Origin: an uncultured Actinomycetes bacterium
Lineage (GTDB): Bacteria; Actinomycetota; Actinomycetes; Nanopelagicales; Nanopelagicaceae
Direction of reading: 5' to 3'
DNA: 25,293 bases
Assembly: GCA_903832395.1 (NCBI GenBank)
Contig: CAILBF010000006.1
Coordinates: forward strand, 1-25,293
In this document: positions 1-7,652 of the stretch, piece after piece
Numbering within the stretch: the first letter of the stretch is position 1
How the letters are laid out: the number at the start of each line of letters is the position of its first letter
Notes under the pieces: generated by a model
What the model saw: only the letters and a program-made list of their open reading frames with translations
Told to the model about the DNA's origin: nothing
Databases searched by the model: none
Position numbers and translations under genes: made by a program

Positions 1-2329
1 CGACGTGCATCATTGGAGTGCCTTCGGGATTGGCTTCATTGCATGGCCACTGGATGCTTCCGAGCTTATCTAATTTAGCGAAAGAGACGCCTGCGAAAGT
101 AGGTGTAGTTGCTGCGATCTCATCCATGATTGCTGCGCCATTTTCATAGGACATTGAATAACCCATTGCCGTTGAAAGGTCACAGGTAACTTCAAACTCA
201 CTTTTACCGGTCTTAGATTTCATAACCGGGCGAACGCGGTTGATTCGACGTTCAGCATTTGTGAAAGTTCCATCTTTTTCTAGGAAAGAAGTTCCGGGCA
301 AGAAAACATGGGCAAACTTGGAAGTTTCGTTGAGGAATAGATCTTGAACAATAACCATATCCATCGCGCGCAAAGCTGCATGTACATGCGAGATATTTGG
401 ATCAGATTGTGCAATATCTTCGCCTTGAACATAGAGTCCGCGATATTGACCGGCGATGGCAGCATCGAACATATTTGGAATACGCATGCCAGGCTCGGCT
501 TGAAGTTCGATGCCCCAAGCATCATTGAAAATCTTTCGCGTATCTGGGTTTGAAATATGTCGATAGCCTGAGAGTTCGTGTGGGAAAGAGCCCATGTCGC
601 ACGATCCTTGGACGTTGTTCTGGCCGCGCAAAGGATTAACTCCAACGCCTTTACGGCCGATATTTCCCGTTGCCATAGCTAAATTGGCAATACCCATAAC
701 CATTGTCGAACCTTGACTGTGCTCAGTTACACCTAAGCCATAATAGATAGAGCCATTCTTCGCGCTGGCAAATAAATGTGCAGCTGCACGAATTTCCGCC
801 GCTGGAACTCGTGATGATGCCTCTAGGGCCTCTGGAGAGTTTTCAGGTAGTGAGATAAATGCTTCCCACTGAGTAAAGGATTGATCGTCACAACGTTCTG
901 CAACAAAATCGCGTTTAATTAAACCATCGGTTGCAATGACGTGTGCAAGAGCGTTAATAACGGCGACGTTAGTGCCGGGCATTAATTGCAAGTGATGGGC
1001 TGCAACCACTCCGGGAGTAAGTACCAGCGGAATTACCCTCGGATCAACAACGATTAATTTGGCGCCTTTGCGAATCGCTTGTTTCATGCGGGAGGCAAAG
1101 ACAGGGTGGGCTGCAGTTGGGTTAGCACCAATCAGCAAAATTACATCGCTGTGCTCTACCGACTCAAAATCCTGCGTACCGGCCGAAGTTCCAAAAGTCT
1201 GGCCTAAGCCGTAGCCAGTTGGTGAATGGCAAACCCGCGCGCAAGTATCGACGTTGTTGTTGCCAAAAGCGGCGCGAACCATTTTTTGAACAACGAATAC
1301 CTCTTCGTTAGTACAACGGGATGAAGTAATTCCACCAATAGCATTGACTCCGGATTCGCTTTGAATTCGCTTTAAGCCATCGGCGGCAAAGGTAATGGCC
1401 TCGCCCCATGAAACCTCTTTCCATGCATCGGTAATCGATGCGCGAATCATGGGTTTAGTTATGCGATCGGTGTGTGTGGCATAGCCGTAAGCAAAACGCC
1501 CCTTAACACATGAGTGACCTTCATTTGCGCCACCAGTTTTAAGTGGAACCATGCGCACAAGTTCTTCACCACGCATCTCGGCCTTAAAGCTACAACCAAC
1601 ACCGCAGTAAGCACATGTTGTTATTACCGATGATGTAGGCGCGCCAATTGTAAGTAACGTCTTTTCAGTCAGCGCTCCCGTAGGACATGCCTGCACGCAA
1701 GCACCGCAAGAGACACATTCGCTTTCAATAAATGATGTGCCCGAGGATGACACTCTTGCCTCAAAGCCACGGTTCTCAATGGTTAGTGCAAAAGTGCCTT
1801 GAACTTCATCGCAAGCTCGGACACAACGATTACACACGATGCACTCGGTTGAATCAAAAGTGAAGTAGGGATTGCTCTCGTCTTTCTTCAAATCTAAATG
1901 TGTATCTACGCTGGCATACCGAGATGCAGTTATTCCAATCTTTTTGGCGACGCCGTGGACTTCGCACTCATCGCCAGTTGCGCAATCGGCCGGGTGATCC
2001 GAGAGGTATAGCTCCATGACACCTTTGCGAATTCGATCTAACTTCTCTGACTGCGTTGAAACTTTCATGCCCTCTGCAACTGGTGTAGTGCACGATGATG
2101 GTGTGCCATTGCGTCCATCGACTTGAATAACGCAGAGACGACATGAGCCAAAGGCTTTCAAGCGGTCGGTTGAACATAGTTTGGGAATATCGATTCCGGC
2201 TTGCAAGGCCGCGCGCATAATTGATGTGTCGGCTGGAACTGTTACGGCGCGTCCATCGATCTCAAGGTTTACTTGTTCAGTTTTATTGCTGGCAGGCGTG
2301 CCGAAATCTGACTCGAAGATCATCGTCAT
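1..2329 (-). CDS. fdsA: NAD-dependent formate dehydrogenase alpha subunit (molybdenum, bis-MGD), partial
   Basis: Catalytic subunit of a cytoplasmic FdsGBA-type formate dehydrogenase (formate to CO2, electrons to NAD+). The frame is open from the ATG at 2329 to the left edge; 776 residues are visible and perhaps 150-200 C-terminal residues lie outside. Domains in order: [2Fe-2S] with Cys52, 63, 66, 80; a NuoG-like His-Cys segment (His112, Cys116, Cys122); two CxxCxxCxxxC ferredoxin clusters (Cys163-173 and Cys205-215); a [4Fe-4S] with Cys239, 242, 246, 274; then the molybdopterin domain. The Mo ligand is Cys367 in ARVCHSPTGYG, a normal TGC codon, followed by His368, so this is a cysteine rather than selenocysteine enzyme. 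The start overlaps the fdsB stop as ATGA, suggesting coupled translation. The His-Cys segment lacks one cysteine of the usual HxxxCxxCxxxxxC pattern. By analogy with fdsGBACD, an FdhD-like gene may follow outside the window. Confidence 0.95.
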   Translation of the reverse strand, partial: MTMIFESDFGTPASNKTEQVNLEIDGRAVTVPADTSIMRAALQAGIDIPKLCSTDRLKAFGSCRLCVIQVDGRNGTPSSCTTPVAEGMKVSTQSEKLDRIRKGVMELYLSDHPADCATGDECEVHGVAKKIGITASRYASVDTHLDLKKDESNPYFTFDSTECIVCNRCVRACDEVQGTFALTIENRGFEARVSSSGTSFIESECVSCGACVQACPTGALTEKTLLTIGAPTSSVITTCAYCGVGCSFKAEMRGEELVRMVPLKTGGANEGHSCVKGRFAYGYATHTDRITKPMIRASITDAWKEVSWGEAITFAADGLKRIQSESGVNAIGGITSSRCTNEEVFVVQKMVRAAFGNNNVDTCARVCHSPTGYGLGQTFGTSAGTQDFESVEHSDVILLIGANPTAAHPVFASRMKQAIRKGAKLIVVDPRVIPLVLTPGVVAAHHLQLMPGTNVAVINALAHVIATDGLIKRDFVAERCDDQSFTQWEAFISLPENSPEALEASSRVPAAEIRAAAHLFASAKNGSIYYGLGVTEHSQGSTMVMGIANLAMATGNIGRKGVGVNPLRGQNNVQGSCDMGSFPHELSGYRHISNPDTRKIFNDAWGIELQAEPGMRIPNMFDAAIAGQYRGLYVQGEDIAQSDPNISHVHAALRAMDMVIVQDLFLNETSKFAHVFLPGTSFLEKDGTFTNAERRINRVRPVMKSKTGKSEFEVTCDLSTAMGYSMSYENGAAIMDEIAATTPTFAGVSFAKLDKLGSIQWPCNEANPEGTPMMHV

Positions 2330-3849
2330 TTGCGCTCTCCGTTAAAATCTGATGGGAAGTTAATCATTGCACTTTTTACTGGCAATGGAGTCAAACCGCC
2401 CATGGCACACAGGGAGCCATCGGTCATGACCTCGCATAGATCAAGTAAAAGCCGCTTGTTCTCGTCGACTCGTACACCTTGAATGATTAGATCAATTGTT
2501 TCGGCACCGCGGGTTGAACCAATACGGCAAGGCGTGCATTTGCCACAGGATTCAATTCCGCAAAACTCCATTGCAAACTTAGCTTGAACCGCTAAATCCA
2601 CGGTGTCATCAAACACAACGATTCCGCCATGACCAAGCATTCCACCAGCGGCAATAAGAGATTCATAATCCATTGAAGTTTCAAATTGCTCTGTAGAAAA
2701 ATATGCACCGAGTGGGCCGCCAATTTGAACTGCTCGCAGTGGACGCTTCGTTAAAGTACCACCACCATAAGTATTAACTAACTCTTTGAGCGGGATTCCA
2801 AAAGCAGTTTCAACGATTCCGCCGCGCGCGATATTGCCAGCTAATTGAAATACTTGCGTGCCGAGGGATCGTCCAACGCCACGAGCTTTATAAGCCGCGG
2901 CCCCTTGGGCCAGAATCATTGGGACCGTTGAAAGCGTAAGAACGTTGTTGATAACGGTTGGTTGACCAAAAAGACCTTCAATTGCCGGCAGCGGTGGCTT
3001 GGCACGCACTACTCCACGCTTTCCTTCAATGCTCTCTAGCATCGCAGTTTCTTCACCACACACGTAGGAACCTGCACCAACGCGGATTTGAATGTCGAAA
3101 GCATGTGCCGAGCCGAGAATTGATGTACCTAACCAATTATTTGCCCGTGCCTCATCAATTGCTTTTTGCAAAGTTGCAATTGCATAAGGGTATTCAGAGC
3201 GCAAGTAAACAATGCCTTTAGTTGCACCTACTGCAATACCGGCAATGGTCATACCTTCAATTAAAGTAAATGGATCTCCCTCAATTAACATGCGATCGGC
3301 AAAAGTTCCGCTATCTCCCTCATCGGCATTGCAACAAATATATTTCTCGGCGCTGGGAGTCTGTGCAACTGTCCGCCATTTAATTCCAGCAGGAAAGCCA
3401 GCTCCGCCACGTCCGCGCAGACCAGATTCGGTTACTTCGGCGATGAGTTCATCACTGGAAAGTTCGAGAGCTTTCGTTAGACCCACTAAGCCGCCATGTG
3501 CACGGTAATCATCTAGCGATATTGGATCAATAACTCCTACGCGGGCGAAAGTGACGCGATCTTGACTAGCTAACCATTCAATCTGATCAGTTTTACCTAA
3601 AGAGAGCGGGTGTGCCCCGCCGTTAAGAAAGTCTGTTTCAACTAATGAGGCTACGTCTTCAGGCGTCACTGGACCATAGGCAATTCGGCCAGTTGGGGTG
3701 TCAACTTCGACAAGAGTTTCTAGCCATAGCGCTCCGCGCGAGCCATTACGCACTATATGTGCAGAAGGAACTAAGCGCGCAATTTCACATGCAACTTCAT
3801 CGGCACCCACTGAGATTGCAGCGCTATCGCCGGGAACATAGATTTTCAT
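2326..3849 (-). CDS. fdsB: NAD-dependent formate dehydrogenase beta subunit (NuoF-like, FMN and NAD site)
   Basis: Diaphorase subunit that passes electrons from the alpha subunit through FMN to NAD+. The 507-residue protein has a degenerate thioredoxin-like N-terminal part (about 1-100), as in FdsB proteins, then a NuoF core. The FMN/NAD glycine-rich motif GRGGAGFPAG is at 146-155, GAGSYVCGEETAM at 258-270, and the C-terminal [4Fe-4S] ligands are Cys435, 438, 441 (ESCGKCTPC) and Cys481. It overlaps fdsG and fdsA by 4 nt each (ATGA junctions). The fusion-type N-terminus and the neighbouring fdsA make a formate dehydrogenase role far more likely than respiratory complex I, whose other subunits are absent here. 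Confidence 0.95.
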   Translation of the reverse strand: MKIYVPGDSAAISVGADEVACEIARLVPSAHIVRNGSRGALWLETLVEVDTPTGRIAYGPVTPEDVASLVETDFLNGGAHPLSLGKTDQIEWLASQDRVTFARVGVIDPISLDDYRAHGGLVGLTKALELSSDELIAEVTESGLRGRGGAGFPAGIKWRTVAQTPSAEKYICCNADEGDSGTFADRMLIEGDPFTLIEGMTIAGIAVGATKGIVYLRSEYPYAIATLQKAIDEARANNWLGTSILGSAHAFDIQIRVGAGSYVCGEETAMLESIEGKRGVVRAKPPLPAIEGLFGQPTVINNVLTLSTVPMILAQGAAAYKARGVGRSLGTQVFQLAGNIARGGIVETAFGIPLKELVNTYGGGTLTKRPLRAVQIGGPLGAYFSTEQFETSMDYESLIAAGGMLGHGGIVVFDDTVDLAVQAKFAMEFCGIESCGKCTPCRIGSTRGAETIDLIIQGVRVDENKRLLLDLCEVMTDGSLCAMGGLTPLPVKSAMINFPSDFNGERK

Positions 3850-4271
3850 TGGCGGGCCTTCTCAATTTTTGCCAACGTTGCTCGGCCAATAATCTTTCCA
3901 TTCACCATAGCTGCCGGTCCGAGTGCACAGTTGCCGAAGCAGTATGCATCATTTGTTTCATTAGCAAACTTTCCTTTGACTTCCTTTTCAAGTGCGCGAG
4001 CACCCACTGCCTGACATGCCTCAGCTACACAAATAGATATCTGATGCTGTGTCGGCGGCGTCGTTCGTAAATCATGGTAGAAAGTGAGAACGCCATGGAC
4101 TTCAGCCCGTGACTTATTAAAGAAGTTTGCGATTAACTCAACACATGCCGGGTCAACGTAGCCAAACTCTTTTTGCATTAACTGCAACGCCATTAATACC
4201 GGGCCTTTTTCCTCACGCAGGGTCGCAAGAAGTAGCAACGCTTGCTCTTGCGACCACGGTGAGTACTTCAT
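3846..4271 (-). CDS. fdsG: NAD-dependent formate dehydrogenase gamma subunit (NuoE-like [2Fe-2S] protein)
   Basis: Small iron-sulfur subunit of the formate dehydrogenase, related to complex I NuoE. In its 141 residues, an N-terminal helical region is followed by a thioredoxin-like fold carrying one [2Fe-2S]. The ligands appear as Cys81-x4-Cys86 (CVAEAC) and Cys111-x3-Cys115 (CFGNC). The length is typical for FdsG. Its ATG overlaps the fhs stop by one base (TAATG) and its stop overlaps the fdsB start as ATGA, so it sits inside one continuous operon. The order gamma-beta-alpha matches the known fdsGBA arrangement. Confidence 0.93.
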   Translation of the reverse strand: MKYSPWSQEQALLLLATLREEKGPVLMALQLMQKEFGYVDPACVELIANFFNKSRAEVHGVLTFYHDLRTTPPTQHQISICVAEACQAVGARALEKEVKGKFANETNDAYCFGNCALGPAAMVNGKIIGRATLAKIEKARQ

Positions 4272-5935
4272 TAGAACAAACCTACGACCTTTCCATCAAT
4301 ATAATCAATGCGTTCGGCCGATGGAACCTTAGGTAAGCCTGGCATTGTCATTATTTCGCCACAGATCATCACGATGAACTCGGCACCTGCCGAGAGTTTC
4401 ACTTCGCGGATATTGAGTGAGTGGCCACTTGGCGCACCGCGCAGCGCGGCATCAGTGCTAAACGAGTACTGGGTCTTAGCTACACAGATTGGGAAATGAC
4501 CATACCCCGAAGCTTCTAGCTCTTTTAGCTTCAAGCGCACCTTGGCATCGGCAGTAACCTCTTTGGCGCCATAGACCTTTGTTGCGACCGCGGTGATTTT
4601 ATCCCATAGTGAATCTTCATCTTCATAAACAAATGTCATTGCACTTGGCTGATCGCATAGTTCGACAACTGCATGAGCTAACGCCACTGCACCTTTGCCG
4701 CCATCGGCCCAGTGCGTCGCAAGAACAATTTTGACTCCCATAGCTTCAACGCGCGCACGAAGAAGTTCTACTTCGGCATCGGTATCACTAGTGAAGTGAT
4801 TGATTGAAACCACTAATGGAATGCTATAGACGTCTTTGATATTGTGAATGTGACGCTCTAAATTAACTATTCCAGCTTCAAGCGCACTCAGATTCTCATC
4901 GGTGATTGTCTTAAGATCTGCGCCACCGTGATATTTAAGGGCACGAATAGTTGCAACTAGCACACAGGCCGATGGACGCAAGCCTGACTTGCGACACTTA
5001 ATATCTACGAATTTTTCAGCACCTAGGTCGGCGCCAAAACCAGCTTCAGTTACAACGTAGTCCGCAAGCTTCATGGCCGATGTTGTTGCAACCACGGAGT
5101 TACACCCATGGGCAATGTTGGCAAATGGTCCACCGTGAATAAAGGCGGGAGTGTTTTCTAGCGTCTGAACTAAATTCGGTTGAAAAGCATCTTTCAAGAT
5201 GACCGTCATCGCACCTTGTGCGTTTAGTTCACTAGCTAAAACTGGCGTCTTATCGCGCTTATATCCCACGACAATCTTTCCAATTTTCGCTTTCAAATCC
5301 TCTATCGATGTCGCAAGACAGAAGATCGCCATAATCTCTGAGGCGACTACGATGTCAAAACCATCGCTACGTGGGTAGCCGTTACCGACTCCACCGATAG
5401 ATTGAATAATCTCGCGTAGAGCACGATCGTTCATGTCAACAACGCGCTTCCAAGTAACTCGTCGAACATCGATTCCTAAAGCATTACCGTGGTGAATGTG
5501 GTTATCGAGTAGAGCGGCAAGTAAGTTGTTTGCAAGGGCAATGGCGTTGAAATCGCCAGTGAAGTGCAGGTTGATATCTTCCATCGGAACGACTTGGGCA
5601 TAGCCGCCACCTGCGGCTCCACCCTTCATTCCAAAGACTGGACCAAGGGATGGCTCACGCAGTGCGAGCATTGCGTTTTTGCCAATCTGGCGAAGTCCAT
5701 CACCTAGACCAACGGTTGTTGTCGTCTTGCCTTCACCGGCAGGTGTTGGGCTGATTGCCGTTACCAAAATTAACTTTGAATCTTTCTTTGTCGGTAGAGC
5801 CGTTAGATATTTCAAATTCACTTTTGCTTTGTATTTTCCATACGCTTCCAGGTTTTCAACATCAATCCCTAGCGCGGCGCCAATGTCATTTATTGGCTTC
5901 ATGGTTGCAGCTTGTGCGATTTCGATATCTGACAT
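4271..5935 (-). CDS. fhs: Formate--tetrahydrofolate ligase (10-formyl-THF synthetase)
   Basis: Interconverts formate + THF + ATP and 10-formyl-THF + ADP + Pi in the cytoplasm. The 554-residue length is normal for the family, and the whole protein reads as Fhs. The ATP-binding P-loop TPAGEGKTT is at about 64-72, preceded by the typical N-terminal segment KPINDIGAALGI. The ATG at 5935 lies 2 nt after the etfA stop and has an AAAGGGA Shine-Dalgarno-like run about 6 nt upstream. It lies between a methyl-group dehydrogenase/ETF set and a formate dehydrogenase. I infer that it works here in the direction of formate and ATP formation, feeding formate to FdsGBA. FolD, needed between methylene-THF and formyl-THF, is not in the window. 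Confidence 0.97.
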   Translation of the reverse strand: MSDIEIAQAATMKPINDIGAALGIDVENLEAYGKYKAKVNLKYLTALPTKKDSKLILVTAISPTPAGEGKTTTTVGLGDGLRQIGKNAMLALREPSLGPVFGMKGGAAGGGYAQVVPMEDINLHFTGDFNAIALANNLLAALLDNHIHHGNALGIDVRRVTWKRVVDMNDRALREIIQSIGGVGNGYPRSDGFDIVVASEIMAIFCLATSIEDLKAKIGKIVVGYKRDKTPVLASELNAQGAMTVILKDAFQPNLVQTLENTPAFIHGGPFANIAHGCNSVVATTSAMKLADYVVTEAGFGADLGAEKFVDIKCRKSGLRPSACVLVATIRALKYHGGADLKTITDENLSALEAGIVNLERHIHNIKDVYSIPLVVSINHFTSDTDAEVELLRARVEAMGVKIVLATHWADGGKGAVALAHAVVELCDQPSAMTFVYEDEDSLWDKITAVATKVYGAKEVTADAKVRLKLKELEASGYGHFPICVAKTQYSFSTDAALRGAPSGHSLNIREVKLSAGAEFIVMICGEIMTMPGLPKVPSAERIDYIDGKVVGLF

Positions 5936-5937
5936 TT

Positions 5938-6897
5938 TTATCCCTTTGCCTGACGTATGGCGCTTGTAAGCGCGGGTATCACTTGGTGTAAGTCACCGAT
6001 GATTGCGTAATCGGCATAACGTAAAATTGGTGCCTCAGGATCGGTATTGATAACGACGATTGTCTTACTGTTTTTCATTCCAGCGATGTGTTGCATGGCC
6101 CCTGAAATACCAGCGGCAATGTAAAGATCGGGAGCGACTTTGGTGCCGGTCTGCCCCACTTGCTCCGCATGTGGGCGCCAGCCAGAACTAGTTACAACGC
6201 GCGAACAACCGACAGTGCCACCTAGTAGTGCCGCTAACTCTTCCAAATTGCCAAAGCCATCGGGGCCACCAACGCCGCGACCGCCGGAGACAATTACTTT
6301 GGCATCGCTGAGAGTTACTCCACCTTTAGTTTCGCCAGAGTCTCTGCTCAGAATTTTCACTACTGAGTCGCTCGGTTGCAAAGAAGGTTCAAACTCAGAA
6401 ACCGTTGCAGCTGGTCCATCGACCGATTCAGCCTCGATAGAAAAGCTAAGAACAGTTGCAACTAATAGCTCGGCATGAACATTTGCCGACTCAATTAAGT
6501 TTCCACCCCATCGTGCACGAAGAACGTGATGCGGTGAACCGAAAGTAATCTCTGAACACTCTGCCGCCATTGGAATATCTAAGAAAGCGGCTAAGTGGGC
6601 CAACTGTTCATTGCCGCGTGGGCTACCGGCAGCTAAGACTGCGGTGGGCTTTAGTTTTTCAACTAAATCTTTAAGCGCCCGCCCCGATGCCATTGGCGTG
6701 TAATCGCTGATTGCAGAATGCGATGCAACGTGGAGAACTTTTGCTCCGTACTGGCCAACAACGGTGGAAAGCGCACTTGCTTCTGCGCCAATAACAACGG
6801 CCTCAATATCTGAGTCCAGTTTGCGCGCGGCAGTGAGCGCACGAAGGGAGAGCTGATCGATTTCTCCGCGATCATGATCTATAAGAACCAAAATCAT
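5938..6897 (-). CDS. etfA: Electron transfer flavoprotein alpha subunit
   Basis: FAD-carrying subunit of the ETF heterodimer, which takes electrons from flavin dehydrogenases. Its 319 residues have the N-terminal alpha/beta domain and a clear C-terminal FAD-binding domain, with GRGVGGPDGF and then TGTKVAPDLYIAAGISGAMQ and NTDPEAPI. The ATG at 6897 overlaps the etfB stop by one base (TAATG), and the fhs gene follows after 2 nt. The position directly after the dimethylglycine/sarcosine dehydrogenase and etfB suggests that ETF is its dedicated electron acceptor. No ETF:quinone oxidoreductase is seen in the window, so the onward route is unknown. Confidence 0.96.
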   Translation of the reverse strand: MILVLIDHDRGEIDQLSLRALTAARKLDSDIEAVVIGAEASALSTVVGQYGAKVLHVASHSAISDYTPMASGRALKDLVEKLKPTAVLAAGSPRGNEQLAHLAAFLDIPMAAECSEITFGSPHHVLRARWGGNLIESANVHAELLVATVLSFSIEAESVDGPAATVSEFEPSLQPSDSVVKILSRDSGETKGGVTLSDAKVIVSGGRGVGGPDGFGNLEELAALLGGTVGCSRVVTSSGWRPHAEQVGQTGTKVAPDLYIAAGISGAMQHIAGMKNSKTIVVINTDPEAPILRYADYAIIGDLHQVIPALTSAIRQAKG

Positions 6898-7652
6898 TAG
6901 ATGGCTCCAATCTGTTTTAGGACTTCGACTAAGGCCGGAATCGCTTCGGTGCCCTTGCCTAAGATTTCTGCCCCTTTATCTTTTGATGGCGCTAGTGCAA
7001 GCGTTACTTTTTCAAGTTTTGGAACGCGAGGCTCGGCCTTTTTCATATCAACAATTTTCTTGCGAGCCTGCATGCGACCAGGAACCGATGGATAACGGGG
7101 AATATTCAAACCATCGCGAACGGTAATGATGGCAGGAAGTGGAGCTTCGTAATGTTCGCGTCCACTGGCAACCACGCGCTCACAACTTGCAATTCCATTT
7201 TCAACTTTCATGGACTTTACATTTGTAACGATTGGTCGGTTAAGCGCGTGAGCCACCCGAATATGAATCTGATAACCAGCACTATCGGCAGACTCGGCGC
7301 CAAAGATAATTAAGTCAAACTTAGTCTCTTCGGCATTGATTGCATCAACCAAAGCTGCTGCGGTTCCCTGTGGGTCCCACTCTTGACCATCGGTTTCAAT
7401 CAGGACTGCGCGGGTCGCGCCAATCGCTAACTGCGAACGCAGTTGCTCTTCGGCATCTCCGGGACCGAGTGTTAACAGAGTTAATGTGCCACCCATCTGC
7501 TCTACCAGTTGTACGCCAGCTTCCACCGCGTTCTCTTCGTGTGGGCTTATACCAAAACCTAAATGCTTGGTTTCGATATCACGCGAATCCGGTGTCAAGA
7601 TCAACGCTCCACCGGCAAGTGGAACGCGCTTTAGACAGACAAGTACATCCAT
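6897..7652 (-). CDS. etfB: Electron transfer flavoprotein beta subunit
   Basis: The AMP-binding partner of EtfA. The 251 residues show the family signature: MDVLVCLKRVP at the start, GISPHEENAVEAGVQL, LTLGPGDAEEQLR, and IIFGAESADSAGYQIH in the middle. The length is standard. The start codon overlaps the stop of the flavin dehydrogenase gene by one base (TAATG), and the stop overlaps the etfA start in the same way. The gene order dehydrogenase-etfB-etfA, with no gaps, points to coupled translation and matched amounts. Confidence 0.96.
   Translation of the reverse strand: MDVLVCLKRVPLAGGALILTPDSRDIETKHLGFGISPHEENAVEAGVQLVEQMGGTLTLLTLGPGDAEEQLRSQLAIGATRAVLIETDGQEWDPQGTAAALVDAINAEETKFDLIIFGAESADSAGYQIHIRVAHALNRPIVTNVKSMKVENGIASCERVVASGREHYEAPLPAIITVRDGLNIPRYPSVPGRMQARKKIVDMKKAEPRVPKLEKVTLALAPSKDKGAEILGKGTEAIPALVEVLKQIGAI

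Noticed and set aside
1229..1231. Selenocysteine at the formate dehydrogenase active site
   Set aside because: The codon is TGC (Cys367), not TGA, and the frame needs no recoding.
280..2177. Short ORFs on both strands inside 1-2329, which could suggest a broken gene
   Set aside because: The fdsA frame is open without a stop from the ATG at 2329 to the window edge and carries all expected domains. The short ORFs are shadows.
2326..4271. NuoE/NuoF-like genes as part of respiratory complex I
   Set aside because: No other nuo genes are present. The order gamma-beta-alpha with a molybdopterin subunit is that of formate dehydrogenase.
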